A stretch of 64,000 bases of DNA from UBA10646 sp046296295 (lineage in GTDB: Bacteria > Bacteroidota > Bacteroidia > Chitinophagales > Chitinophagaceae): positions 1-64,000 of the forward strand of contig JBKBLG010000006.1 in assembly GCA_046296295.1 (NCBI GenBank). Direction: 5' to 3'. The notes below the pieces were generated by a model. It made no database searches and was not told the DNA's origin. It was given only the letters and a program-made list of their open reading frames with translations. Each line of letters starts with the position of its first letter. The stretch's first letter is position 1. A program made the translations under genes and the position numbers. Shown in pieces: positions 8,175 through 17,312 of this stretch.

Positions 8175-8844
8175 GTTGTAGTTGCTTTTCTATCAATAAT
8201 TGTGTTCTTATTCTGAGGGTAGTTATCCAAACGGTGAGGAGTGTCCAACCTAATACAGCCGGCCAAAAAACCATACGCATTTCTGGGGCAAGGTCTCGGC
8301 CATTTAACGCCGGATTACCTTCACTGCCTTGGCCGCCCGGGTGTAGGCTTTCTGTTAATCGGGGTAATATCCAAATGGTAGGGAATAGCATGGCAAAGGC
8401 AAAAATGTTGTACACTGCTGCTACCCGATTACGTTTGTCGACATCTGTAAAGCTGCCTCTTAAAACAAAGTAGGCAAGGTATATGAGCACTGCAATGGCA
8501 GCACCGTTTTGCTTGGGGTCGCCGCTCCAATAAGCCCCCCATTGATAACGTGCCCAAACTGCACCTGTTGCAATACCCAAGATGCCTAAAATAACGCCGG
8601 AACGGGCGTATTCACTTGCGTAAATGTCGAGCTTGTCGCTAGGCTTACTCAAGAACATTATGCTGTACACGACCGATACAATGAAAAGTATCATCATACC
8701 AAACCACATGGGTACATGAAAGAATAAGTTGCGAATGCTTTCTTGTAATCGTCCGTCGAGTACGGGTATTTTCACTAAAAAACCCATGATACAAGTGTAC
8801 ATGAGTAGTATGAAAGCCAATATTTTCCACCAAGGCTTACGCAT
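8164..8844 (-). CDS. ccmC: cytochrome c maturation protein CcmC (CcsA family)
   Basis: A 226-residue integral membrane protein with about six transmembrane helices. Between the third and fourth helices it has the tryptophan-rich haem-handling motif ARYQWGAYWSGDPKQNGAA, the Bacteroidota form of the WWD-like motif of CcmC/CcsA. A periplasmic His lies in FFHVPMWFG. CcmC presents haem to CcmE at the outer face of the inner membrane. It is followed by an overlapping ccmD and preceded, after about 200 bp, by ccmB. No CcmA ATPase, CcmE or CcmF is in the window. Confidence 0.9.
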   Translation of the reverse strand: MRKPWWKILAFILLMYTCIMGFLVKIPVLDGRLQESIRNLFFHVPMWFGMMILFIVSVVYSIMFLSKPSDKLDIYASEYARSGVILGILGIATGAVWARYQWGAYWSGDPKQNGAAIAVLIYLAYFVLRGSFTDVDKRNRVAAVYNIFAFAMLFPTIWILPRLTESLHPGGQGSEGNPALNGRDLAPEMRMVFWPAVLGWTLLTVWITTLRIRTQLLIEKQLQHAK

Positions 8845-8899
8845 AATATGAATTGGGCTCCTTGAAAGCCTGTAAAAGTAGATATTAAATAGTTGACGG

Positions 8900-8907
8900 C
8901 AAAAATA
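8900..8907 (-). promoter_or_regulatory. candidate ccmC promoter minus-7 element
   Basis: On the minus strand TATTTTTG followed by CCGTC, about 56 bp before the ccmC ATG. It fits TAnnTTTG and shares the CCGTC extension seen before rpoB and rpmB. No clear minus-33 TTG is found at 19-20 bp. The 203-bp gap 8845-9047 also holds one ATTTACGTAAGT copy at 9023 and nothing else recognisable. Confidence 0.5.
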
Positions 8908-9047
8908 GGGAAGGGGTAGCTATTGCTTTTGGCAATTTTAAATTTTCAACCGATTGAAAAAGGCTTTTGTGTTTTATTAACAATTGTTAGTTTTTATTAA
9001 ATTTATTTCAGTAAAAAGCAATATTTACGTAAGTGAGCGGTGCAAAT

Positions 9048-9710
9048 CTAATCTTTCCATAAAAAGGGGAATAGAATGTATGCAAGTGCTACTACCAGTG
9101 CATCGAGCCCAATGAGTAGCCCTGTCATTTGCCAAAAGCCGCCTTGAACTACTGTTGCAAATGCCGATTGTGCCAGTTTCGATAGTAACAATAACTGCGG
9201 TATAATGATAGGGAAACCCATAATTGCCATTAACGCGGCTTGTTGCTGTGCCTTTGCTGCTATGGCGGCCAAGAAAGTGAACACAAAGCTTAGGCCAATA
9301 CTCCCCAAACAACTAATTGCAAAGAAATGTAGCGGATATACTAATGGATTGGATAGTAGTAGTACAAAAATCCCCAAGCTTATCAGGTTCATAGCCAGCA
9401 TGAGCAAGGCATTGAACAATAGTTTGGCAATTACAAATTGTTGCGGCTTAACTAAAGTGTAGAAGTAGAGTAGCCGGCCTCGGCTTTCTTGTAAAAAACT
9501 TTTAGCCACCGCATTAACGCATACAAATAACTGTACTACCCAAAATAGTGCATTCCAAACGGTAGCTTCAGGTTGGCCATGAATAAGATAGATTACAAAA
9601 ATGGTGCTTGCTACATACAATACAATTCCATAAAGGGTATACTGCTGCCTAAATTCGAGCAATATATCTTTTTTAACAAGCGATAATATCGTGTGTGCAG
9701 CATTAGGCAT
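9048..9710 (-). CDS. ccmB: haem exporter protein CcmB
   Basis: A 220-residue membrane protein with about six hydrophobic helices. The start LVKKDILLEFRQQYTLYGI is the conserved cytoplasmic N terminus of CcmB permeases (an amphipathic helix before TM1). An open frame extends further upstream inside tdk, but ATG 9710 fits family length and overlaps the tdk stop by 8 nt (ATGCCTAA), a translational-coupling arrangement. CcmB with the CcmA ATPase drives release of haem-CcmE; CcmA is not encoded nearby. A 203-bp gap with its own promoter candidate separates it from ccmC. Confidence 0.85.
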   Translation of the reverse strand: MPNAAHTILSLVKKDILLEFRQQYTLYGIVLYVASTIFVIYLIHGQPEATVWNALFWVVQLFVCVNAVAKSFLQESRGRLLYFYTLVKPQQFVIAKLLFNALLMLAMNLISLGIFVLLLSNPLVYPLHFFAISCLGSIGLSFVFTFLAAIAAKAQQQAALMAIMGFPIIIPQLLLLSKLAQSAFATVVQGGFWQMTGLLIGLDALVVALAYILFPFLWKD

Positions 9711-10272
9711 ATTCGTGATAACATTTGCGGCAACGCGGTTCATACTCGTCTTTTTCGCCCAGTAATACTTGTGCTTCGCTAGCGGCTTTGCGGTACGAAA
9801 TATTGGCCAGGCCGCCACATTTCACACAAATGGCGTGAAGCTTAGTAATGAAATCAGCAATAGCTAGTAGCTGCGGCATAGGGCCAAAAGGCTTGCCTAA
9901 ATAATCCATATCTAACCCTGCTACAATTACACGAATGCCTTTGGTAGCAAGCTTTTCACACACTTCAATAATATCTGGATCAAAAAATTGTGCCTCATCT
10001 ATGCCTACCACGTCTACATCGTTAGCAAGTAGTAAAATGGTTTGTGGATTATCGATAGGTGTACTTACTATGGCGTTGGCATCGTGACTTACCACTTTTG
10101 TTTCGTCGTAACGTATGTCTATAGCCGGTTTAAAAATTTCAACCCTAAGATTGGCAATTTTAACACGCTTTAATCTTCTAATTAACTCTTCTGTTTTGCC
10201 GCTGAACATGCTGCCGCAAATCACTTCTATAGAGCCTCTTTTTTCACCAGATATATTGGGTTCAATAAACAT
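9703..10272 (-). CDS. tdk: thymidine kinase
   Basis: A 189-residue type II thymidine kinase of the salvage pathway (thymidine plus ATP to dTMP). Features: P-loop GSMFSGKT at about residues 20-27, the DEAQFF switch/Mg site, the lasso-domain zinc site (CVKCGG near 149 and CRKC near 181), and YEPRCRKC close to the C terminus. Length is typical. The start codon shares bases with an in-frame ATG (10271) of the divergent hypothetical gene, although that gene probably starts further in. It heads the minus-strand run tdk-ccmB-ccmC-ccmD-GDH. Confidence 0.95.
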   Translation of the reverse strand: MFIEPNISGEKRGSIEVICGSMFSGKTEELIRRLKRVKIANLRVEIFKPAIDIRYDETKVVSHDANAIVSTPIDNPQTILLLANDVDVVGIDEAQFFDPDIIEVCEKLATKGIRVIVAGLDMDYLGKPFGPMPQLLAIADFITKLHAICVKCGGLANISYRKAASEAQVLLGEKDEYEPRCRKCYHEYA

Positions 10273-10348
10273 GCCTACAAATAAAAAATCTACTACTTAT
10301 ATAATTAACTTTACGCCGGCTTACACTAACCCCAAAATTATTTTACCC

Positions 10349-11107
10349 ATGAGTAAAGTGGGCATTTTATTGCACCAGTTACAAAGCTTGCACGAGCAAG
10401 GGCAATATCAACAAATGGCCTTGTACGCACAAATGTTATTGGCCGAGTTGCAAGTATCGCAAACTGTGGTTACACACAATAAAGTATCGGTAGTTATGCC
10501 GGCAACAAATGTAATGCCTCGTAGCGAAGCGGCCACAGATATTGAGCCATCATTTACCCACAATTTACCGCAAGGTAAGGTAAGCCTTACGGCATCTGAA
10601 ATTGATCCAATAAAAGCAGTTGATATAGCAGATGCACCTAACTACCTTACGGTAAATGAGACCGAGCCCACACCTGCCAATAACATCATGCAAAGTATTT
10701 TAGATGTGTTGCCGCAAGAGCCAACAATAGCCATACCAACATTGCCCAACGAGCCAATTAAAGAAGTATTTGAATTAAACGATGTAATGGCCGAAATTGA
10801 TACAGAAAGCCTCAACGAAAAATTGAAAATCGAGCAAATTGAGCTCACTACTGTACTTGAAGGTACACCCATTAAAGATTTGAAAAAAGCAATTGGTATT
10901 AACGACCGCTTTTTGTTTATTAACGAGCTTTTCCGTGGCGATGATGTAATGTACGAACGCAGTATCAAAACCATCAATAATTTCGAAATATACCCGGAAG
11001 CTCAATTTTGGATACAACGAGAGTTAAAAGTGAAGTTAGGTTGGGATGATAGCAATGAAACAGTTAAACAGTTTGATGCATTGGTAAAGCGCCGATTTGC
11101 TTCTTAA
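10349..11107 (+). CDS. conserved hypothetical protein with low-complexity middle
   Basis: A 252-residue protein if ATG 10349 (MSKVGILLHQL) is used. An earlier in-frame ATG at 10271 overlaps the tdk start, and the upstream stretch lies where a divergent promoter is needed, so the inner start is preferred. The N-terminal 50 residues form a helix, then about 120 acidic/Pro/Thr-rich residues look disordered. The C terminus (AIGINDRFLFINELFRGD.., INNFEIYPEAQFWIQREL, KLGWDDSNETV) is ordered and resembles a conserved Bacteroidota hypothetical family. Function unknown. The disordered middle contains two exact repeat copies (10563, 10645) plus one partial copy. It converges with waaA and overlaps it by 44 bp. 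Confidence 0.7.
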   Translation: MSKVGILLHQLQSLHEQGQYQQMALYAQMLLAELQVSQTVVTHNKVSVVMPATNVMPRSEAATDIEPSFTHNLPQGKVSLTASEIDPIKAVDIADAPNYLTVNETEPTPANNIMQSILDVLPQEPTIAIPTLPNEPIKEVFELNDVMAEIDTESLNEKLKIEQIELTTVLEGTPIKDLKKAIGINDRFLFINELFRGDDVMYERSIKTINNFEIYPEAQFWIQRELKVKLGWDDSNETVKQFDALVKRRFAS

Positions 11108-12365
11108 GATATTCCATAATCAGGTCTGTTGCACCTGCTTGCGACTGAACATAAGCTGCCGCCGCCTTGGCGGCTTTTTCGTAGAATGTACTATTGCTGA
11201 AAAGCTCAGTGAGGTAATCTTCTAATACCAAAGCATTGTCGGCAACAAACGAACCGCCAGCGTTCAACAAGCCCACTGCTTCTTGATATTTTTCATACAC
11301 GGGTCCGTGTACCACAGGCTTACCATACACTGCCGCCTCTAGTACATTATGAATACCTCCAGCGTTAAAGCCACCTCCAATAAAAGCTACATGCGCTAAA
11401 TAATAGAGCTTACTAAGCATTCCAACATTATCAATGATAAGCGTTTGATAGGTAGGTACACCTTGCGGTAAATGAAGCTCATGCTGTATCCATGCACTAT
11501 ATCGAATTGCGTTTTGATACAAACGCATACACTCATTTATACGTTCTTCGCTTACATCGTGGGGTGCCACAATGCAGGCATATGCAGGATGTGTATTAAC
11601 AAAATGATCAATTTCCTCATCATCTTCAGTCCAAGTGCTACCCGCCACCAATGTTAAGCGGTTGCCTATGAAGTTTTGTATTTGCCGTAAGGCGTGTATA
11701 TCTATGGTATTGGCAATACGCAGCACTCTATCGAAACGAGTATCGCCTGTTACTGCAACATGTTGTATCCCTATTTGGTGTAATAACTGAGCCGATGCGG
11801 GCTCTTGCACAAAAAAGTAAGAAAAACAGTCGAGCATTTTTCTATGAAAGTCGCCATACCATTGAAAAAACGGTTGATTAGCTCTAAAAATACCACTTAC
11901 TAAAAAAAGTGGAATCTGCCGCTGCTTACATAGTTGTAGATAGTGCCACCAAAACTCATATTTCACAAATAATACCAACTGTGGCTGCACTGCATTCATA
12001 AATGCTTGGGCATTAAGCTTGCTATCGGCAGGTAAGTAATAAATGTAATCGGCTCCTTTATAATGTTTTTGTACCTCATAACCTGAGGGTGAGAAAAAGG
12101 TAAGTACAATATTTGTAGTCGGGTATGTATGTTTAAGCGCCTCTAAAACCGGGCGGCCTTGCTCAAACTCGCCTAAGCTGGCACAGTGTATCCATATACG
12201 AGGCCGGTGAGTGGCGGCCATATCATTTCTTATGGTTTGAATTAGATACTTGCGACCATCCGCCCAAGCTTTCGCTTTTTTATTGCCCAAGCTACCCAAA
12301 AGTTGTGCTACTAAAGGGTATAAAGTTGTTACGATGCTATATGCGAACCTGCCTAGCCAATACAT
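11064..12365 (-). CDS. waaA: 3-deoxy-D-manno-octulosonic acid (Kdo) transferase
   Basis: A 433-residue GT-B glycosyltransferase. It transfers Kdo from CMP-Kdo to lipid A at the inner-membrane face. Evidence: a membrane-anchoring N terminus, WIHCASLGEFEQGRPVLEAL (acceptor-side motif with the catalytic Glu region), VLTFFSPSGYEV, KYEFWWHYL, FLVSGIFR, FVQE, VTGDTRFDRV, AGSTWTEDD, VAPHDVSEERI, and FIGGGFNAGGIHNVLEAAVYGKPVVHGP near the C terminus, all in the expected order. Length is normal to slightly long. It is divergent from the nucleotide-sugar cluster, and its 3' end overlaps the convergent hypothetical gene by 44 bp. Confidence 0.95.
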   Translation of the reverse strand: MYWLGRFAYSIVTTLYPLVAQLLGSLGNKKAKAWADGRKYLIQTIRNDMAATHRPRIWIHCASLGEFEQGRPVLEALKHTYPTTNIVLTFFSPSGYEVQKHYKGADYIYYLPADSKLNAQAFMNAVQPQLVLFVKYEFWWHYLQLCKQRQIPLFLVSGIFRANQPFFQWYGDFHRKMLDCFSYFFVQEPASAQLLHQIGIQHVAVTGDTRFDRVLRIANTIDIHALRQIQNFIGNRLTLVAGSTWTEDDEEIDHFVNTHPAYACIVAPHDVSEERINECMRLYQNAIRYSAWIQHELHLPQGVPTYQTLIIDNVGMLSKLYYLAHVAFIGGGFNAGGIHNVLEAAVYGKPVVHGPVYEKYQEAVGLLNAGGSFVADNALVLEDYLTELFSNSTFYEKAAKAAAAYVQSQAGATDLIMEYLKKQIGALPMHQTV

Positions 12366-12448
12366 GTTACAAAGAAAGGTATTTTACCTTACGGTAAAGT
12401 AACACGCACATAACATAAAAGCCGTTAGGAGGTACAAGGGTTTTCTGT

Positions 12449-12456
12449 TAGTTTTG
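12449..12456 (+). promoter_or_regulatory. candidate minus-7 element before the sugar cluster
   Basis: TAGTTTTG fits TAnnTTTG, 26 bp before ATG 12483 at the head of the nucleotide-sugar gene run. The 117-bp divergent region also carries a 12-of-13 repeat copy (12387), close to the waaA start. Confidence 0.5.
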
Positions 12457-12482
12457 TCGCAATTCGAAATAAGTTTATCCAT

Positions 12483-13613
12483 ATGCGACCGATCCAAATG
12501 GTTGATCTAAAAGCACAGTATGAGAAAATTAAGGAAGAGGTCAACGCCGCTGTGCTCGGTGTGTTAGAAAGTGCAGCTTTCATTAATGGCAAGCCCGTAC
12601 AAGCATTCAGCGAACAACTTGCGGCTTACTTACAGGTGAAGCATGTTATACCATGTGCTAATGGTACCGATGCCCTGCAAATAGCCATGATGGCCCTCGA
12701 TTTGCAACCCGGCGATGAGGTAATAACACCTTCCTTCACTTATATTGCAACAACAGAAGTAGTAGCATTGCTGCGTTTGAAGCCTGTATTTGTAGAGGTA
12801 GATCCTAAAACATTCTGTATGGATGTAGCGGCTTTAAAGAAAGCCATTACACCCAAAACAAAAGCCATTGTTCCGGTACACTTGTATGGTCATGCTGCCA
12901 ACATGGAAGCTATTATGGCCGTAGCTAAAGAGTACAATTTATTCGTGATAGAAGATAATGCCCAAGCCATTGGTGGCTCATTCACCTTTAGCGATGGAAC
13001 TACAAAGAAAAATGGCACTATTGGTCATATCGGATGTACTTCCTTTTTCCCTAGTAAAAATTTAGGAGGCTATGGCGATGGTGGGGCTATCTTCACAAAT
13101 GATGATACCCTTGCCGAAAAATTACGTATGATTGCCAACCACGGGCAAAAAGTACGTTATTATCATGAAGTGGTTGGTTGTAACAGTCGCTTAGATACCA
13201 TTCAAGCAGCTATTTTGCAGATTAAGTTACGCGAACTAGATAATTACATTGCAGCTCGTAGAAATGCTGCCGATTATTACGATAAGGCATTTGCAAACCA
13301 TCCTAAAATTACAACGCCCTACCGAGCACCTTACAGCCATCATGTTTTCCACCAGTATACGTTGATTTTAGAGGGCGTGAATCGTGATGCTTTGCACCAA
13401 TATTTAGCTGCCAAGCAAATTCCTTCTATGATTTATTACCCAGTGCCAGGGCATCGTCAGAACATGTTTGCCAGTTTTGGTTTAGAACAAGTAGAAATGC
13501 CTGTAACCGATTGGCTGACCGAAAGGGTTATAAGTTTACCCATGCACACTGAATTAACTGAAGAGCAACTACATTATATTACAACCCAAGTTTTAGAATT
13601 TGTAAATCAATAA
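12483..13613 (+). CDS. DegT/DnrJ/EryC1/StrS-type sugar aminotransferase
   Basis: A 376-residue PLP enzyme of the sugar aminotransferase family, which transfers an amino group to a keto-sugar nucleotide. Signatures: CANGTDALQIAMMAL, GDEVITPSFTYIATTEV, VPVHLYGHAANMEAI, EDNAQAIGG, and the PLP-lysine segment SFFPSKNLGGYGDGGA (Lys near residue 191), then NHGQKVRYYHEVVGCNSRLD and HQYTLI. Whether it makes 3-amino or 4-amino sugars cannot be told. Its stop is 2 bp before ugd, so these form an operon, and the product most likely feeds surface polysaccharide synthesis. Confidence 0.9.
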   Translation: MRPIQMVDLKAQYEKIKEEVNAAVLGVLESAAFINGKPVQAFSEQLAAYLQVKHVIPCANGTDALQIAMMALDLQPGDEVITPSFTYIATTEVVALLRLKPVFVEVDPKTFCMDVAALKKAITPKTKAIVPVHLYGHAANMEAIMAVAKEYNLFVIEDNAQAIGGSFTFSDGTTKKNGTIGHIGCTSFFPSKNLGGYGDGGAIFTNDDTLAEKLRMIANHGQKVRYYHEVVGCNSRLDTIQAAILQIKLRELDNYIAARRNAADYYDKAFANHPKITTPYRAPYSHHVFHQYTLILEGVNRDALHQYLAAKQIPSMIYYPVPGHRQNMFASFGLEQVEMPVTDWLTERVISLPMHTELTEEQLHYITTQVLEFVNQ

Positions 13614-13615
13614 GC

Positions 13616-14917
13616 ATGAAAATAGCAGTTGTAGGAACCGGATATGTAGGTTTAGTATCTGGTACCTGTTTCGCCGAAACTGGAAATTATGTAACCTGTG
13701 TCGATATTGATACCCGTAAAGTTGAAATGTTAAGTAATGGGCAAATCACTATTTATGAGCCTGGATTAGAAAAATTGTTCACCAAGAATCTGCACGAAGG
13801 GCGTTTGAAGTTCACTACCGACCTAGCAGAAGGTGTTAAAGACGCACAGGTAATTTTCTTAGCACTTCCTACACCTCCGGGTGAAGATGGTAGTGCAGAC
13901 CTGAAGTATGTACTTGGAGTTGCCGACGACCTAGGTAAAATTATCACCGACTATAAAGTTGTAGTAGATAAGAGTACAGTACCCGTAGGTACAGCCGATA
14001 AAGTACATGCTGCTATTGCTGCTAACTACAAAGGCGAGTTCGATGTAGTGAGTAATCCAGAGTTTCTGCGTGAAGGTGTAGCTGTTGACGACTTTATGAA
14101 ACCCGACCGCGTAGTAATTGGAGCCGCAAGTGAAAGAGCTAAGAAAGTAATGGGAGAATTGTACGCTCCCTACGTTCGTCAAGGAAATCCTATCATTTAC
14201 ATGGATATCCGTAGTGCAGAATTAACAAAGTATGCAGCGAACGCATTTTTGGCTACCAAAATCACTTTCATGAACGAAATCGCACAAATGTGCGAACGCC
14301 TTGGTGCTAATGTAGATATGGTGCGCCGCGGTATTGGCACCGACGAACGCATAGGTAAGCGCTTCTTGTTCGCAGGTATCGGTTACGGTGGTAGCTGCTT
14401 CCCTAAAGATGTGCAAGCTTTAGCAAAAAGTGCAAAAGAAGTTGGTTACGATTTTAAAATTCTGCAAGCCGTAATGGAAGTAAATGAAAAGCAGAAAAAG
14501 CATTTAATTCCTGCTATTAGCAGCTACTTCAATGGCAACTTAGCTGGCAAGCATTTTGCACTTTGGGGCCTAGCATTCAAACCTAATACCGATGATATTC
14601 GTGAAGCACCAGCATTAGAACTCATCGATATGTTGGTAAAAGCAGGTGCTACTGTTACTGCTTACGATCCAGAGGCGATGCCAAATGTTCAAAAAGCAAT
14701 CGGACAAAAAGCTGCTTACGCAAATGATCCGTACTCTGCACTACAAAATGCAGATGCCTTGATCATTGCTACAGAATGGAATGTTTTCAGAACTCCCGAC
14801 TTTGAAATTTTAGCAAGCAAGCTTAAAAACAAAGCCATATTTGATGGTCGTAACTTATTTGAACCTGAGGATATGAAAGAAAAAGGCTATCATTACGTAA
14901 GTATTGGCCGTCCTTAA
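13616..14917 (+). CDS. ugd: UDP-glucose 6-dehydrogenase
   Basis: A 433-residue enzyme oxidising UDP-glucose to UDP-glucuronate with two NAD+. The Rossmann motif GTGYVGLVSGTCFAE is at the N terminus, followed by PTPPGEDGSADL, DKSTVPVGTAD, SNPEFLREGVAVDDF, RSAELTKYAANAFLATKI and the catalytic Cys segment GGSCFPKDV (Cys about 261), then LWGLAFKPNTDDIREAPAL. It lies between the aminotransferase (2-bp gap) and the UDP-glucuronate decarboxylase that would use its product, a clear pathway pairing. Confidence 0.95.
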   Translation: MKIAVVGTGYVGLVSGTCFAETGNYVTCVDIDTRKVEMLSNGQITIYEPGLEKLFTKNLHEGRLKFTTDLAEGVKDAQVIFLALPTPPGEDGSADLKYVLGVADDLGKIITDYKVVVDKSTVPVGTADKVHAAIAANYKGEFDVVSNPEFLREGVAVDDFMKPDRVVIGAASERAKKVMGELYAPYVRQGNPIIYMDIRSAELTKYAANAFLATKITFMNEIAQMCERLGANVDMVRRGIGTDERIGKRFLFAGIGYGGSCFPKDVQALAKSAKEVGYDFKILQAVMEVNEKQKKHLIPAISSYFNGNLAGKHFALWGLAFKPNTDDIREAPALELIDMLVKAGATVTAYDPEAMPNVQKAIGQKAAYANDPYSALQNADALIIATEWNVFRTPDFEILASKLKNKAIFDGRNLFEPEDMKEKGYHYVSIGRP

Positions 14918-14941
14918 TGAGTAACAACTTAAAATGCTATT

Positions 14942-15922
14942 ATGAGTAAGAAAAGAGTATTAATCACAGGTGCTGCCGGATTTCTTGGTTCGCATCTTTG
15001 CGACCGCTTCTTAGCAGAAGGTTTCTATGTAATAGGCATGGATAACCTTATTACAGGTGATTTAAAAAATATAGAACATCTCTTTCCAAGAGAAGATTTT
15101 GAATTTTATCATCACGATGTAACAAAATATATCCATATTCCTGGAGAGATCGATTACATCCTTCATTTCGCTAGTCCTGCAAGCCCAATCGATTATCTAA
15201 AAATACCTATCCAAACCTTAAAGGTAGGTGCTATGGGTACCCATAATTGCTTAGGCTTAGCTAAAGCAAAAGGCGCTCGTATTCTTGTGGCTAGTACCAG
15301 CGAAATATACGGCGATCCATTAGTACACCCGCAAACCGAAGAATATTGGGGTAATGTGAACCCGGTTGGGCCACGTGGCGTGTACGATGAAGCTAAGCGT
15401 TATATGGAAGCCATTACCATGGCCTATCATACTTACCATGGCGTTCAAACACGTATTGTTCGTATTTTTAATACCTACGGCCCACGTATGCGACTCAACG
15501 ATGGTCGTGCATTACCCGCATTTATCGGACAAGCTCTACGTGGCGAAGATTTAACAGTATTTGGCGATGGTAGCCAAACACGCAGCTTCTGTTACGTAAG
15601 CGATCTAATAGATGGTATTTATCGCTTGTTAATGAGTGATTACGTCTATCCTGTGAACATTGGTAATCCGGTAGAAATAAGCTTGAAAGAATTTGCAGAA
15701 GAAGTATTGAAACTAACTGGCAGTACAGTACAAATAAGTTATAAGCCATTACCTGTAGATGATCCAAAGCAACGTAAGCCCAATATCACCAAGGCAAAAG
15801 AAATCTTAGGCTGGGAGCCTAAAGTTGAACGTGCCGAAGGATTAAAAATTACCTACGAATACTTTAAAAGTTTACCGAAAGAAGAACTTTTCAAGCAGCC
15901 TAAGAGTTTCGATAAGAAATAA
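14942..15922 (+). CDS. uxs: UDP-glucuronate decarboxylase (UDP-xylose synthase)
   Basis: A 326-residue extended short-chain dehydrogenase. TGAAGFLGSHLCDRF binds NAD; HFASPASPIDYLKIPIQTLKVGAMGT and the catalytic YDEAKRYME (Tyr about 148, Lys about 152) are diagnostic of UXS; RIFNTYGPRMRLNDGRALPAF follows. It converts UDP-glucuronate, made by the preceding Ugd, to UDP-xylose and CO2. The next gene starts 6 bp downstream. Xylose-containing surface glycans or O-antigen are the likely end use. Confidence 0.93.
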   Translation: MSKKRVLITGAAGFLGSHLCDRFLAEGFYVIGMDNLITGDLKNIEHLFPREDFEFYHHDVTKYIHIPGEIDYILHFASPASPIDYLKIPIQTLKVGAMGTHNCLGLAKAKGARILVASTSEIYGDPLVHPQTEEYWGNVNPVGPRGVYDEAKRYMEAITMAYHTYHGVQTRIVRIFNTYGPRMRLNDGRALPAFIGQALRGEDLTVFGDGSQTRSFCYVSDLIDGIYRLLMSDYVYPVNIGNPVEISLKEFAEEVLKLTGSTVQISYKPLPVDDPKQRKPNITKAKEILGWEPKVERAEGLKITYEYFKSLPKEELFKQPKSFDKK

Positions 15923-15927
15923 CACAC

Positions 15928-17217
15928 ATGTACCAGCAACTCATTGAAAAAAAAGAAAAGCTAGCTGTAATAGGTTTAGGTTACGTTGGCTTGCCTATTG
16001 CACTCGAATTTGCAAAACACCTAAGCGTTATAGGATTCGATATCAACGATAAACGGGTAGAAATGATGCGTAATCGTATCGATCCAAGTAACGAACTTGA
16101 GCCCGAAGCTTTCGATGGCTGCGATATTCACTTTACAAGTTCACTCGATGAACTCCGTAAAGCTCGCTTTTTTATTGTAGCAGTACCAACACCAGTAGAC
16201 CAGCACAATGTACCCGATTTAACACCGGTGTTACGAGCCAGCGAAACCATTGGAAAAGTCATTAAACCTGGCGACTATGTGGTATACGAAAGTACCGTGT
16301 ATCCGGGCTGTACCGAAGAAGATTGCCTACCCGTTATTGAGAAATTAAGTAACCTTACGGTAAATAAAGATTTCAAATTAGGATACAGTCCAGAACGCAT
16401 CAACCCAGGCGATAAAGAACACACGTTAGCAACCATCGTAAAAGTGGTAAGCGGTAGCGACGCTGAAAGTGCAGAAGTAATTGCCAAAGTGTATGAACTC
16501 GTAGTAAAAGCCGGCGTACACAGAGCTAGTAGCATTAAAGTAGCTGAGGCAGCCAAAATAATAGAAAATACCCAACGCGATATCAACATAGCGTTAATGA
16601 ACGAGTTGAGTATCATTTTCGACCGAATGAACATCAACACCTACGAAGTGTTAGAAGCCGCCGGTACAAAATGGAACTTTCTTAAGTTTCAACCCGGGCT
16701 GGTAGGTGGCCATTGTATTGGTGTCGATCCATACTATCTCACTTACAAAGCAGCTGAGCTAGGTTATAGCAGTAAGGTTATCTTAAGTGGTCGCCAAATC
16801 AACGATGGCATGGGCGCTTATGTTGCCAAAAAAATATTACAGCATGTTATTCTTAATAGCAGCAACGTTCGTGAAGCTAAAGTATTGGTACTCGGTGCCA
16901 CTTTCAAAGAGAATGTAACCGATATCCGCAACAGTAAGGTTGCCGATGTAGTGAACAACTTAAAAGAGTACCACCTCAATGTGCATGTAAGCGACCCACT
17001 TGCAGATAGTGAAGAACTGAACCACGAGTATGGTTTTGGCCTTACGGCAAATATCGATGCAGATTATGATGCCGTTGTTATTACCGTGCCACACCAGCAG
17101 TTTAAAACTTTCGACGATGCCTACTTTGCAAGTATCACCAAACCAGGGGCTATCATCGCCGATTTAAAAGGGATATATCGTGGTAAAATTAGCAGTAGAA
17201 AATACTGGAGCTTCTAA
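15928..17217 (+). CDS. nucleotide sugar dehydrogenase, UDP-HexNAc type (WbpA/TviB-like)
   Basis: A 429-residue second UDP-sugar dehydrogenase, clearly distinct from Ugd. It starts IGLGYVGLPIALEFAKHLSVIGFDIN, then PTPVDQHNVPDLTPV, YESTVYPGCTEEDC, GYSPERINPGDKEHTL, EAAKIIENTQRDINIALMNE, and GGHCIGVDPYYL (catalytic Cys about 263). The Pro-Glu-Arg-Ile-Asn-Pro-Gly-Asp segment and the His before Cys are typical of enzymes oxidising UDP-GlcNAc or UDP-GalNAc to the uronic acid (WbpA, TviB, Cap5O/VipA group). Exact substrate not determinable. Codons NLTVN around residue 142 are written by a repeat copy (16353), and another exact copy starts at 17040. Confidence 0.9.
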   Translation: MYQQLIEKKEKLAVIGLGYVGLPIALEFAKHLSVIGFDINDKRVEMMRNRIDPSNELEPEAFDGCDIHFTSSLDELRKARFFIVAVPTPVDQHNVPDLTPVLRASETIGKVIKPGDYVVYESTVYPGCTEEDCLPVIEKLSNLTVNKDFKLGYSPERINPGDKEHTLATIVKVVSGSDAESAEVIAKVYELVVKAGVHRASSIKVAEAAKIIENTQRDINIALMNELSIIFDRMNINTYEVLEAAGTKWNFLKFQPGLVGGHCIGVDPYYLTYKAAELGYSSKVILSGRQINDGMGAYVAKKILQHVILNSSNVREAKVLVLGATFKENVTDIRNSKVADVVNNLKEYHLNVHVSDPLADSEELNHEYGFGLTANIDADYDAVVITVPHQQFKTFDDAYFASITKPGAIIADLKGIYRGKISSRKYWSF

Positions 17218-17242
17218 AAAAAACACATTATAGCACATATAG

Positions 17243-17294
17243 TTGAAGTGAGTGACACAACGAAGTTCATTAGCGTTGCTGTTGCTCACTTCAC
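17243..17294 (+). other. intergenic hairpin between dehydrogenase and rmlD
   Basis: TGAAGTGAG (17244-17252) pairs with CTCACTTCA (17285-17293); a shorter inner stem CAACG/CGTTG is possible. There is no T-run, so it is not a canonical terminator. It may be an RNA-stability or processing element within the operon. Confidence 0.4.
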
Positions 17295-17312
17295 AATTTA
17301 AAACAACTTGTC

